From Pseudobdellovibrionaceae bacterium (GTDB taxonomy: Bacteria; Bdellovibrionota; Bdellovibrionia; Bdellovibrionales; UBA1609), in the NCBI GenBank assembly GCA_947444305.1, contig CANEZP010000002.1:186001-250000 (forward strand): a DNA stretch of 64,000 bases, read 5' to 3'. A program made the position numbers and the translations under genes. Position 1 is the first letter of the stretch, and the number at the start of each line of letters is the position of its first letter. Below the pieces are notes generated by a model. It worked only from the letters and a program-made list of their open reading frames with translations. It made no database searches and was not told the DNA's origin. Below are positions 6,920 through 15,037 of the stretch, piece after piece.

Positions 6920-9580
6920 TTGAAGCGACCCTTTAGCCGCGCCATCTCGATAATTTCAATTTCATTCGCGTGCGCTATTTGTGCGTTCGATTCTTACGCG
7001 CAAACTTCGCCGGTTCCGCCGCCGAAGGCTTCCGTGCCTTCACAAAAAAATGATCCACTAGATTCGCGCACTCCCGCACCGTTGGATTCGCCGCGCGCGC
7101 CCGTAGCGCCGCCCGCGAGATCCAATCCGCAGACCGTTCCGAACACTTCGAAACAGGCACCGGCCCGTCCCACGGCCCCGCGCCAGGTGGCACCGAAACA
7201 GGAGCGGACTTCGGCACGACCGACGACGCGTCCGGCACGCACGGGCCCGGTACCCGCAAAAAAGGTGACCAAGCCGGGTGCGGCGGCGGCCAATGCGACC
7301 GCGAGTTCCCCCACCGAAACGGCCGCCACGCCTTTGGCCGGCGGAAACGTCGAACGCATCCTCGTGACCGGCAACAAGAAGATCGAAGGCGATGCGATTC
7401 GCGCCAAGCTCATCACTCGTGAAGGATCGATCTACAGCGAAGATCAAATTCGCCAAGACATTCAAGAGTTATTCAATACCGGTTTCTTCTACAACGTGAC
7501 GGTGGATCGCAGCGAAACTGCGCCCATCACCGTGACCTACACCGTGCAAGAAAAGCCCTCGATCACCGAGATCTCATTCGACGGCAACGACGAACTCGAA
7601 GACGAAGAGCTGAAAGAAACCGCCGGCATCAAAGCCTACGAGATTCTCAATCAATCTAAAATTCGTGAAGCGACCGAGAAGATCGAGAAATTGTACGAAG
7701 ACAAAGGTTTCTTCCTCGCCCGCGTCAATCCGAAGGTTGTCCCCGTCGAAGGCGACAACGTTAAAATCGTGTTCGACATCCGCGAGAACGACAAAGTCCG
7801 CGTGAAGCGCATCAGCTTTATCGGCAATACGAAAATGCCGAGCGGCAAACTCAAGGCCTTCATGGCTACGCAAGAAGGCGGGTTCTTCAGTTTCGTCAGC
7901 AGCGCCGGCGCCTACAAGCAGGAAGCGTTCGACCGTGACGTGCAAATGCTTAACCTCGTTTACTTCAACGAAGGTTACGTTCAGGTAAAAATCGACCGGC
8001 CGCAGGTTTACGTGACGCCCGACAAGAAGGCGATCTACATCTCGATCCGCGTTGAAGAGGGTGAGCAGTTTAAAGTCGGCAGCGTCGATTTCACCGGCGA
8101 TCTTTTGTTCTCACGCGAAGAATTGTTCGAGACCACAAAGATCGAAGAACAAGACTTGTTCCGTTACCAAATCTTGCAGGAAGATCTCAAAGCCTTGCAG
8201 GCGAAGTACGGGGATTTGGGCTACGCTTACGCCAACCCGATTCCGCGCACGCGCATCCGCGAGGCCGACAAAGAAGTCGACATTACTTTCGAGATCGACA
8301 AGGGCAACAAGGTTTACATCGGTAAGATCACCGCCGTCGGCAACACAAAAACCCGCGATAAAGTTTTGCGCCGCGAACTCCGCATCGTCGAGGGTGAGCT
8401 TTACAACGAAACCCGCAAGCGCGAGTCGATCGACAACGTTAAACGCCTTGGTTTCTTCGAAGAAGTGAATTTCAACACGAAGACGCCCAAGGGCCGCAAC
8501 GATCTGATGGACATCGACATCGTCGTGAAAGAGCGTAACACCGGTACGATTCAGATCGGGGCAGGTTACTCAAACTTTAACGGCTTCGTTTTTAACGGCC
8601 AAGTGAATCAGATCAACTTCTTGGGTAAGGGCCAAAAGCTCGGCGTTAGTATCGACCTGTCCAAACGGCAAAGCCTCTATAAGTTCAGTTTCACCGAGCC
8701 TTTTTTCTACGATACCGAATGGTCGACCGGCATCGATCTCTACCGCTCTTCACGTTTGCTCAGCGAATACGAGGAGACGAAGACCGGGGCCGCGGTGCGT
8801 ATCGGTCATCCGCTCGCGCCGTACCTCGACGGTTTCATTCGCTATAAATTGGACGAGACTGATCTGAAGCTGACCAGCGAGGGAGATCCCGAATTGTTCC
8901 CGGTACAGACCGCGAACGGGACGACCAGCTCGGTTACTTTTACGCTTGAATACGATAAGCGTGATGATCGCTTCGCGCCGACCAAAGGTATTTTCAGTTC
9001 CGCTTCGCTCGAATACGCCGGTGTCGGCGGGACGATCGATTACACCAAGGGCTTCGGTACCTTCCGTTATTACAAAAAACTGTTTATGGAATTGGTCTGG
9101 CGTAACAATCTGACCTACGGTTTCATCTCGTCCAATGATTCAAGCAAGCCGCCGCCGTTCAACGAATTGTTCCTGCTTGGTGGCGCGAATTCATTGCGTG
9201 GATTTGATTGGTTCTCGATCGGCCGGCGCAAGTTCTCCACGAAAGTTCGCGATCAAGCCTTGGCCTCGGGCCGAACTCCCGAAGACGCCGCTAATTTAGC
9301 GCTTCGCCCTTTCGGTGGGATGCAGCAGTTCTATTATAATTTGGAATTTCAATTCCCGTTGATTACCGAAGCCGGCATCAAAGGCGTCGTGTTCTACGAT
9401 ATCGGGGACGCGAGCGATCAGCTGGTCATCAGTGAATTCCGGCAGGACGTCGGATTCGGTTTCCGATGGTTCTCTCCCATCGGGCCTCTCCGCTTCGAAT
9501 GGGGTTTCCCGTTGGAACGGAAAACCCAATTTAATGAAAAAGGCGTGAACTTCGAGTTCGCGATCGGCGCACCGTTTTGA
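6920..9580 (+). CDS. bamA: Outer-membrane protein assembly factor BamA
   Basis: BamA inserts beta-barrel proteins into the outer membrane. The 886-residue product has a signal peptide (to about residue 27), a Pro/Ala/Arg-rich linker (about 29-142), five POTRA domains (starting with VERILVTGNKKIEGDAI and ending near IVVKERN) and a C-terminal 16-strand barrel. Barrel hallmarks are LGGANSLRGFDWF, the RGF motif of lid loop 6, and a terminal phenylalanine (FEFAIGAPF). The start is TTG 6920 with AGGAA about 10 nt upstream; an alternative start is not obvious. The linker makes it longer than the usual roughly 800 residues. Skp, another barrel-assembly factor, lies 1.5 kb downstream. Confidence 0.95.
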   Translation: MKRPFSRAISIISISFACAICAFDSYAQTSPVPPPKASVPSQKNDPLDSRTPAPLDSPRAPVAPPARSNPQTVPNTSKQAPARPTAPRQVAPKQERTSARPTTRPARTGPVPAKKVTKPGAAAANATASSPTETAATPLAGGNVERILVTGNKKIEGDAIRAKLITREGSIYSEDQIRQDIQELFNTGFFYNVTVDRSETAPITVTYTVQEKPSITEISFDGNDELEDEELKETAGIKAYEILNQSKIREATEKIEKLYEDKGFFLARVNPKVVPVEGDNVKIVFDIRENDKVRVKRISFIGNTKMPSGKLKAFMATQEGGFFSFVSSAGAYKQEAFDRDVQMLNLVYFNEGYVQVKIDRPQVYVTPDKKAIYISIRVEEGEQFKVGSVDFTGDLLFSREELFETTKIEEQDLFRYQILQEDLKALQAKYGDLGYAYANPIPRTRIREADKEVDITFEIDKGNKVYIGKITAVGNTKTRDKVLRRELRIVEGELYNETRKRESIDNVKRLGFFEEVNFNTKTPKGRNDLMDIDIVVKERNTGTIQIGAGYSNFNGFVFNGQVNQINFLGKGQKLGVSIDLSKRQSLYKFSFTEPFFYDTEWSTGIDLYRSSRLLSEYEETKTGAAVRIGHPLAPYLDGFIRYKLDETDLKLTSEGDPELFPVQTANGTTSSVTFTLEYDKRDDRFAPTKGIFSSASLEYAGVGGTIDYTKGFGTFRYYKKLFMELVWRNNLTYGFISSNDSSKPPPFNELFLLGGANSLRGFDWFSIGRRKFSTKVRDQALASGRTPEDAANLALRPFGGMQQFYYNLEFQFPLITEAGIKGVVFYDIGDASDQLVISEFRQDVGFGFRWFSPIGPLRFEWGFPLERKTQFNEKGVNFEFAIGAPF

Positions 9581-9586
9581 TGTTTC

Positions 9587-9636
9587 GCCTTCGCGGCCGC
9601 GAAGGCTTAATGTAACGCCCGTGCGGTTGCGCGGGC
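9587..9636. terminator. Paired hairpins between convergent genes (likely bidirectional terminator)
   Basis: A perfect 20-nt palindrome, GCCTTCGCGGCCGCGAAGGC, lies at 9587-9606. A second hairpin follows: GCCCGTGC (9617-9624), loop GGTT, GCGCGGGC (9629-9636), with one G-U pair, then TT. They sit between the stop of bamA and the stop of the gene on the other strand, which fits transcription termination from both sides. Uridine tracts are short. Confidence 0.6.
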
Positions 9637-9644
9637 TTCCGGAT

Positions 9645-10124
9645 TTAGCGCAAGTTTGTGCCGGTCATGTAGAAGACGCCGTTGTAGCAGTAGAAGACGC
9701 CGCCGGCGTAGAAGTACTCGCCGTTGTTGAGGCCGCGGCCGTACGGGTTGCCTTGGATTTTGGCGACGTCGATGATGCGGCCGTTATAGCTCACCAAAGA
9801 ACACATATATTGTTGCGGTGGGGGAGTGGCTTTACACATCCCTTCGAAACGACCGTACCAGTTGTAGTGATCGACCGCGTTCATGCCGGCGTTACGTACG
9901 TCGGGACGTTCATTCAAATACTGACCTTCGCTACAGGTGTACGTGCTATTCGGCGCGCACATACCTTCGTTTTGCCCGAAGGTGACGTAGTGATCATAAG
10001 GATTGACCCCTGCGGCCTGAACGTCGGGACGACGGCGAAGATACTCGCGCGGGTCACAAGATTCCGCGTTAGCTAAAGAAGGAAGAGAGACCAAAAACAT
10101 AAGAACCGAAAGAAGACGAACCAT
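9645..10124 (-). CDS. Secreted protein with two RPDV/DHY repeats
   Basis: The 159-residue product has a signal peptide (MVRLLSVLMFLVSLPSLANA). It then has two copies of a roughly 37-residue repeat with the frame YLxxRPDVxxAGxNxxDHYxxxGxxEGMC. Similar NPDV...HY...G..EG units occur as short modules in many secreted or envelope-linked proteins; their function is unclear. The C-terminal 50 residues are rich in Tyr, Gly and Asn. ATG 10124 is chosen because AGGGGG lies 5 nt upstream; an upstream ATG in frame would add 33 non-signal residues. It converges on bamA. Confidence 0.72.
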   Translation of the reverse strand: MVRLLSVLMFLVSLPSLANAESCDPREYLRRRPDVQAAGVNPYDHYVTFGQNEGMCAPNSTYTCSEGQYLNERPDVRNAGMNAVDHYNWYGRFEGMCKATPPPQQYMCSLVSYNGRIIDVAKIQGNPYGRGLNNGEYFYAGGVFYCYNGVFYMTGTNLR

Positions 10125-10365
10125 ATTACCCCCTAGTAATTGTTGATTTGAATCTACCGGCACCACCGGACCGGCACCATGGGCCGAAGTCGCGCCGATG
10201 AGTATCTTGTGGTCGGTGTTCAAATCTTCAACGGCCCGTAGTTCGTTGTTTTGAGCGCGCAGTTTTTGGGATGACGGAAAATTAATATGCGTGTCTCGTT
10301 TTCGTTCTTACGAAAAGGTCTAGCGGACGCTTTTGTCAGTCGTTTTTTTCGTGTAGGTTTAAGGC

Positions 10366-11061
10366 GTGAAACGAGCTGATTTAAAGACCAAAGCCATCGC
10401 GGCCATAAACAAACAAGGCGCCTTGCTTGTTTACCCGTTGGCTAACAAAAAAGAACCGCTAAGTATCTGGTCGGAGCTTTACCCCCGCACCAAGATGCGT
10501 TGGGAATGGGACGAGACCGGCGATGACCGCGTCGCAAGCCTCTGGCACTTGCGTGAACAGCTCTCGCGCTCGAACGAAGTTGTCTACGTGAAGTGGTACC
10601 AGGGCCGCGCGACATTTTTCTCGAAGAAAGCCTTCGTTTACCTGATGGCTTACTTTCGATCGGCACGGTTGGCGGAGCGCGGCTTAAGTTTTGCGTCTCA
10701 GAATATTCTCGAGTTCCTGACCAACGATTCGCCGATGTCGACCAAACAGGTGAAAGCCGCCGCCGAGCTTGAAGGGCGCATGAACGAAACCGCTTACAAC
10801 CGAGCGATGAAGCCTTTGTGGAATTACTTGATCACCGTCGGCTACGGCGAGTTTCAGGATTCAAGTTTTCCGTCGCTCGGCATAGGCGCAACGCAAACAT
10901 TGTTCGAAGATTTGTGGACCGAAGCGCAACGCACCGATGCAGGTGTGGCGCTTCAAGCACTCGAAAAAATGTGGACGCCCACGAATCCGTTTTTGAAGTT
11001 CGCGAAGAAGCTTCACTCGCACATCGTTCTAGACAAAGAATCGGCCGACACCTATACCTAA
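10366..11061 (+). CDS. AlkZ-related protein
   Basis: The 231-residue protein begins at GTG 10366. It matches my memory of the AlkZ-related family found in Bdellovibrio-like genomes, with markers SIWSELYPRTKMRWEWDE, VVYVKWYQGRATFFS and SLGIGATQTLFEDLW. AlkZ enzymes are winged-helix DNA glycosylases for interstrand crosslinks and alkylated bases, with a QxQ catalytic motif. I do not see a QxQ in the expected place, so glycosylase activity is doubtful. It sits upstream of skp with a 23-nt gap and may be co-transcribed, although its function looks unrelated to the envelope genes. Confidence 0.6.
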   Translation: MKRADLKTKAIAAINKQGALLVYPLANKKEPLSIWSELYPRTKMRWEWDETGDDRVASLWHLREQLSRSNEVVYVKWYQGRATFFSKKAFVYLMAYFRSARLAERGLSFASQNILEFLTNDSPMSTKQVKAAAELEGRMNETAYNRAMKPLWNYLITVGYGEFQDSSFPSLGIGATQTLFEDLWTEAQRTDAGVALQALEKMWTPTNPFLKFAKKLHSHIVLDKESADTYT

Positions 11062-11084
11062 TACTTCTAAGGAGATTGGATTAT

Positions 11085-11594
11085 ATGACGCACAACACTA
11101 TCGTTTTAGGTCTTTTGATTTCAGCATTTTCGGCTCCCGCTTTCGCCGACATCAAAATCGGTTACATCGACATGCAGAAGGCAATCCAAGAAACCGCTTC
11201 CGGCAAGAAAGCGAAGAAAGAGCTCGAAGACGAATTCAATAAAAAGAAAAAAGATTTAGAGAAAAAAGAAGCCGACATCAAAAAGATGCACGAAGATTTC
11301 GAGAAGCGCTCGATGGCGATGAACGAAGACGCGCGCATGAAAAAGCAAAACGAAATTCGCGGCGAGATGGGTAAATACCAAGAGAACGCGGCCAAGGCGC
11401 AAGCCGAGATTCAGAAAAAAGAGCGCGACCTCACGCAACCGATCGTGACCAAACTCCGCACCATGCTTGAAGAGATCGCGAAAAAAGAAGACTACACCGT
11501 GGTCCTCGAAAAATCCGAGAACAGCGTTATGTGGGCTAAAAAAGACATCGATCTTACGGATCGTTTGATCAAGGCTTACGACGGCAAAAAATAA
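11085..11594 (+). CDS. skp: Periplasmic chaperone Skp/OmpH
   Basis: Skp is a trimeric periplasmic holdase that carries unfolded outer-membrane proteins to the Bam complex. The 169-residue product has a signal peptide (MTHNTIVLGLLISAFSAPAFA), the start strand KIGYIDMQKAIQET, then a long lysine/glutamate-rich coiled coil forming the tentacles, and a closing strand (YTVVLEKSENSVMWA) typical of the family. ATG 11085 has AAGGAGA upstream; the longer upstream frame overlaps the previous gene and is not used. The stop TAA shares its last A with the fabZ start. Confidence 0.93.
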   Translation: MTHNTIVLGLLISAFSAPAFADIKIGYIDMQKAIQETASGKKAKKELEDEFNKKKKDLEKKEADIKKMHEDFEKRSMAMNEDARMKKQNEIRGEMGKYQENAAKAQAEIQKKERDLTQPIVTKLRTMLEEIAKKEDYTVVLEKSENSVMWAKKDIDLTDRLIKAYDGKK

Positions 11595-12100
11595 TGGAAA
11601 CGTTCATGACCTGCGAAGAAATTCTGACGATTCTTCCCCACCGGTTTCCATTTCTACTGGTGGATAGGGTTATCTCATGGCAGCAGGGCCCCGAGGCCGG
11701 CAACCGTACAGGTCAAAAGATCGTTTGCATTAAAAATGTCAGTTTCAACGAACCTTACTTTCCGGGGCATTTCCCCGGGATGCCGATCATGCCGGGAGTT
11801 TTACAAATCGAGGCGATGGCGCAGGCCGCTTGTCTCGCGTATCACCGGCGCGGCGATCCACCGATGGATTTTTTCATCGCGTCGGCCGACAACTGCAAGT
11901 TCCGTAAGCCGGTGACACCCGGGGATACACTCGAACTCCACGCGCACATCACCAAAGACCGAGGTTCGATGCTGATCATTCGCACCGAATGCAAAGTCGG
12001 CGGACAGATCGTTTCCGAGGCCGACATCTTGGCTAAAGTATCGAAGCGCACGCGCGTGGAAGCTCCCGCGCCGCAAGCTAATTCAGGCCCAAAGAGGTAG
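11594..12100 (+). CDS. fabZ: 3-hydroxyacyl-ACP dehydratase FabZ
   Basis: FabZ dehydrates (3R)-hydroxyacyl-ACP in fatty acid elongation and competes with LpxA for hydroxymyristoyl-ACP. The 168-residue hot-dog protein shows the family start LPHRFPFLLVDRV, the catalytic histidine in PYFPGHFPGMPIMPGV and the catalytic glutamate in LQIEAMAQ. It starts 1 nt inside the skp stop and is followed 3 nt later by lpxA, the usual lpx-operon neighbours. Confidence 0.95.
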   Translation: METFMTCEEILTILPHRFPFLLVDRVISWQQGPEAGNRTGQKIVCIKNVSFNEPYFPGHFPGMPIMPGVLQIEAMAQAACLAYHRRGDPPMDFFIASADNCKFRKPVTPGDTLELHAHITKDRGSMLIIRTECKVGGQIVSEADILAKVSKRTRVEAPAPQANSGPKR

Positions 12101-12103
12101 TTA

Positions 12104-12895
12104 ATGGCATCCGCCAACATTCATCCCACCGCGATCATCGGCCCCAAAGTCGAATTGGGAAAAGACGTTAGCGTCGGTCCCTACAGCATTCTTAAAGGTA
12201 AAGTGATCGTCGGCGACGACACTTCGATCGAAAGTCACGCCGTTATCGGTAGTGATCACGGCTTCGTAAGTTTGGGTAAAAACAATAAAATCTTTTCGTC
12301 CGCGATGGTCGGCGGTCCGCCGCAAGATCTCAAATTCAAAGGCGAAGAAACACGACTCGAGATCGGCGACGCCAATCAGATCCGCGAGTTTGTGACGATC
12401 AACGTAGGCACGGTCACCGGTACGGGCACCACCCGCATCGGAAGCAACAATTTGCTTATGGCCTACGTGCACGTCGCGCACGATTGCAATATCGGTTCAA
12501 ACATCGCGATCGCCAATACGACGAACTTCGCCGGGCACGTGACGGTCGAAGATAACGTACGCATCGGCGGCGTGTGTTCATTCAATCAGTTCATAACCGT
12601 CGGCAAATACGCATTTATCGCGGGCGATGCCGCTGTTAACAAAGATGTGATGCCCTTCACCATGGCGCAGGGCAAGTACGCGGTCTCGCGTGCGCTCAAC
12701 TCCATCGGTTTAGAGCGCGCCGGCTATTCGAAAGAGGAAGTCGACAACTTATACCTCGCGGTTCGCATGGTGCTTAAAGGTTCGCGCACGATCGAAGAGG
12801 CCTTGGCCGACATCGCCGAGAAGTGTAAGCCGTCTGAAAACATTCAGTATCTCATCGACTTCATCAGGAAGTCCGAGCGGGGAATCGCACGATGA
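12104..12895 (+). CDS. lpxA: UDP-N-acetylglucosamine acyltransferase LpxA
   Basis: LpxA performs the first step of lipid A synthesis, acylating the 3-position of UDP-GlcNAc, or the 3-amine of the UDP-GlcNAc3N analogue. The 263-residue product is a left-handed beta-helix of hexapeptide repeats from MASANIHPTAIIG to about residue 190, then a helical tail. The catalytic histidine is in LLMAYVHVAHDCNIG. It is 3 nt after fabZ and overlaps the next gene by ATGA. Substrate preference (O- or N-acyl) cannot be read from the sequence alone, but the oxidoreductase next door makes the amino-sugar version worth testing. Confidence 0.95.
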   Translation: MASANIHPTAIIGPKVELGKDVSVGPYSILKGKVIVGDDTSIESHAVIGSDHGFVSLGKNNKIFSSAMVGGPPQDLKFKGEETRLEIGDANQIREFVTINVGTVTGTGTTRIGSNNLLMAYVHVAHDCNIGSNIAIANTTNFAGHVTVEDNVRIGGVCSFNQFITVGKYAFIAGDAAVNKDVMPFTMAQGKYAVSRALNSIGLERAGYSKEEVDNLYLAVRMVLKGSRTIEEALADIAEKCKPSENIQYLIDFIRKSERGIAR

Positions 12896-13854
12896 AGATT
12901 CGTTCGGCCGTCGTCGGCGTCGGCCACTTGGGGCGGTTCCATGCGCAAAAACATAAAATGGTCGAAGGGGTCGAACTCGTCGGCGTCTGCGATTTGCACG
13001 AGGAGCAAGTCCGCAAAGTCGCGAACGAACTCGGCGTACAGGCCTTCTTCAAACCGGAAGATCTGATCGGTAAAGTCGATGCCGTAACCATCGCGGCTTC
13101 AACCCCGGCGCACTTCGCGCTCGTTGAGCTTTTTCTGAAAAACAAAATTCACGTTTTAGTCGAGAAGCCGATCGCGTCCACTTCGAAAGAAGCCGAGCAC
13201 CTGTGCGCGCTCGCGGAGAAAAACGGCTTGAAGTTTCAGGTGGGACACGTCGAACGCTTTAACCCGGCCTTTCAATCGGCGCGTGAGAAGATCACGAAGC
13301 CCTTGTTCATCGAATGTCACCGGCTCGCGCCTTTCAAAGTTCGATCGGTCGAAGTCGATGTTGTGCTAGACTTGATGATTCACGATCTCGACGTTGTCCT
13401 CGCGCTCATGAATTCCGAGCCGACGTCGGTGTCCGCCGTGGGTACGCCGGTTTTGACCAAAAAATTAGACATCGTGAACGCGCGGGTCGAATTTGAAAGC
13501 GGCGCCGTCGCGAACCTGACCGCCAGCCGCGTTTCGCAAAACTCACAACGCAAGTTCCGCGTGTTTCAGCCTAGCCAATACCTCTCGATCGACTTCCAAG
13601 CGGGCGAGGTCAACTTGCTGACCAAAACCGGCGAGTGGGGCGAAGGTCACGCCGGCGGTAACTTCGCCGATTTGCCCATTCCGCTCGAGCACGAACAATT
13701 CTCCCTGGAAAAAGGCGACGCTCTTTTAGAGGAAACGAAGTCGTTCATGGAAGCCATCCGTGAAGAGAAAGCCGTTCAGGTCTCGGGCCGCGACGGGCTG
13801 CGCGCGCTGACCCTCGCCGAGAGGATTATCGACAATGCCCTCAGCCGGCTCTAA
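12892..13854 (+). CDS. Gfo/Idh/MocA-family oxidoreductase in the lpx operon (GnnA candidate)
   Basis: The 320-residue protein has an N-terminal Rossmann domain (VVGVGHLGRFHAQKH), the EKP motif of the family (VLVEKPIAS) and a C-terminal alpha/beta substrate domain (MIHDLDVVLAL includes the usual HD). It lies between lpxA and lpxB, overlapping lpxA by 4 nt and lpxB by 20 nt, the slot that holds lpxI in many other bacteria. GnnA, from the same family, oxidises UDP-GlcNAc at C3 so that GnnB can add an amino group, giving lipid A with amide-linked chains. No GnnB-like aminotransferase is visible in this window, so the GnnA role is a guess. Confidence 0.82.
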   Translation: MKIRSAVVGVGHLGRFHAQKHKMVEGVELVGVCDLHEEQVRKVANELGVQAFFKPEDLIGKVDAVTIAASTPAHFALVELFLKNKIHVLVEKPIASTSKEAEHLCALAEKNGLKFQVGHVERFNPAFQSAREKITKPLFIECHRLAPFKVRSVEVDVVLDLMIHDLDVVLALMNSEPTSVSAVGTPVLTKKLDIVNARVEFESGAVANLTASRVSQNSQRKFRVFQPSQYLSIDFQAGEVNLLTKTGEWGEGHAGGNFADLPIPLEHEQFSLEKGDALLEETKSFMEAIREEKAVQVSGRDGLRALTLAERIIDNALSRL

Positions 13855-15037
13855 CATCGGTTCGGGCGGTAGCGGCCGTCCTCATTCCCCCCGAAAAATT
13901 TTGATTATTGCGGCCGAGGCTTCGAGTTGTTTGTATGCGCAGCGGTTGCTGGAGCACTGGAAGAAACATAATATTTCCGTCGAGGCGTTCGGGGTGGGTG
14001 ACCGCGCGATGGAGCGGCAAGGTTTCGAGTGTTTGGGCCGCGCCGAGGACCTCGCGGTCGTCGGCTTCAGCGAAGTGCTTTCGCACTGGCGCGTGATCAA
14101 AAAAGCTTTTTACGATTTGGTGGCGGCCGCGAAGGAGCGACGACCCGACGTCATCCTGTTGCTTGATTACCCCGGCTTCAATCTACGCTTCGCCGCGAAG
14201 ATGAAAGAGCTCGGGTTGCCCGTGGTGTACTACATCTCTCCGCAAGTCTGGGCGTGGAAATCAGGGCGCGTAAAAACCATTCGGCAAGTGGTCAGCAAAA
14301 TGCTGGTCGTCTTTCCGTTCGAGCCCGAGTTTTACGATAAGCACGACATGAAGGTGGAATTCGTCGGGCACCCTTTGCTGGATGAGCTCAATCCGGAACA
14401 CTTGAACGGGACGTCGCGCGACGCGCACCGGGCGCGATACGGAGTTAAACCCGGCGACGTGCTGCTGGCGTTGATGCCGGGTAGCCGCGTATCCGAAATC
14501 AAACATCACCTGAATGTTCAGATCGGGGCGGCGCGCGAGCTGCTCAAAAAATATCCAAAGCTTAAAGTCGCGCTGTTCGTGGCGCCTAATTTTGAAAAAG
14601 AACAGATGCAGGAGTGGTTAACGGGTCTGGATTTTCCTTTGATGTTGATCAAGGACGAACCGTTCTCCATGATTGATCTTGCGGACGTGGTGCTATGCGC
14701 TTCGGGTACGGCCACGCTGATGGTGGGATTGCTCGAAAAGCCGATGGTCATCATGTACCGCATGAACAGGTTGACCGCGTACCTAGCTAAGAAGTTCGTA
14801 AAGACCACGAAGTATTTTGGTCTGATTAACTTGGTGCTCGATCAACTCGCGGTGCGCGAAGTGTTCCAGGACGAGGCCGACGTTCCGCATTTGGTGCGCG
14901 AGCTCGAACCGCTGATCGCCGATCCCGCGCTACGCAGCGAACTAAAAGAGCGCTTACGGCCGGCGAAGGATCGCCTGGGTACGAAGGGCGCGACCGAGCG
15001 GGTGGCCAAGGCCCTCGAAGAATATTGGAGAGTTTAG
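13835..15037 (+). CDS. lpxB: Lipid-A-disaccharide synthase LpxB
   Basis: LpxB (GT19) joins lipid X and UDP-2,3-diacylglucosamine into the lipid A disaccharide at the inner membrane. Family hallmarks in the 400-residue product are VVYYISPQVWAWKSGR, FPFEPEFY, VEFVGHPLLDE, LALMPGSRVSEI and LCASGTATL. The N-terminal glycine-rich loop, usually GEASGD, reads AEASSCL (residues 27-33), so the loop glycine and acidic residue are missing. ATG 13835 gives about 20 extra Ser/Gly-rich residues in front of the core and overlaps the previous gene by 20 nt. Confidence 0.92.
   Translation: MPSAGSNIGSGGSGRPHSPRKILIIAAEASSCLYAQRLLEHWKKHNISVEAFGVGDRAMERQGFECLGRAEDLAVVGFSEVLSHWRVIKKAFYDLVAAAKERRPDVILLLDYPGFNLRFAAKMKELGLPVVYYISPQVWAWKSGRVKTIRQVVSKMLVVFPFEPEFYDKHDMKVEFVGHPLLDELNPEHLNGTSRDAHRARYGVKPGDVLLALMPGSRVSEIKHHLNVQIGAARELLKKYPKLKVALFVAPNFEKEQMQEWLTGLDFPLMLIKDEPFSMIDLADVVLCASGTATLMVGLLEKPMVIMYRMNRLTAYLAKKFVKTTKYFGLINLVLDQLAVREVFQDEADVPHLVRELEPLIADPALRSELKERLRPAKDRLGTKGATERVAKALEEYWRV

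Noticed and set aside
10125-10365. 241-nt gap between the RPDV-repeat gene and the AlkZ-related gene, checked for a tRNA or small RNA
   Set aside because: No cloverleaf, T-loop or clear promoter pair was found; a TTGTCA at 10333 has no well-spaced -10 box.
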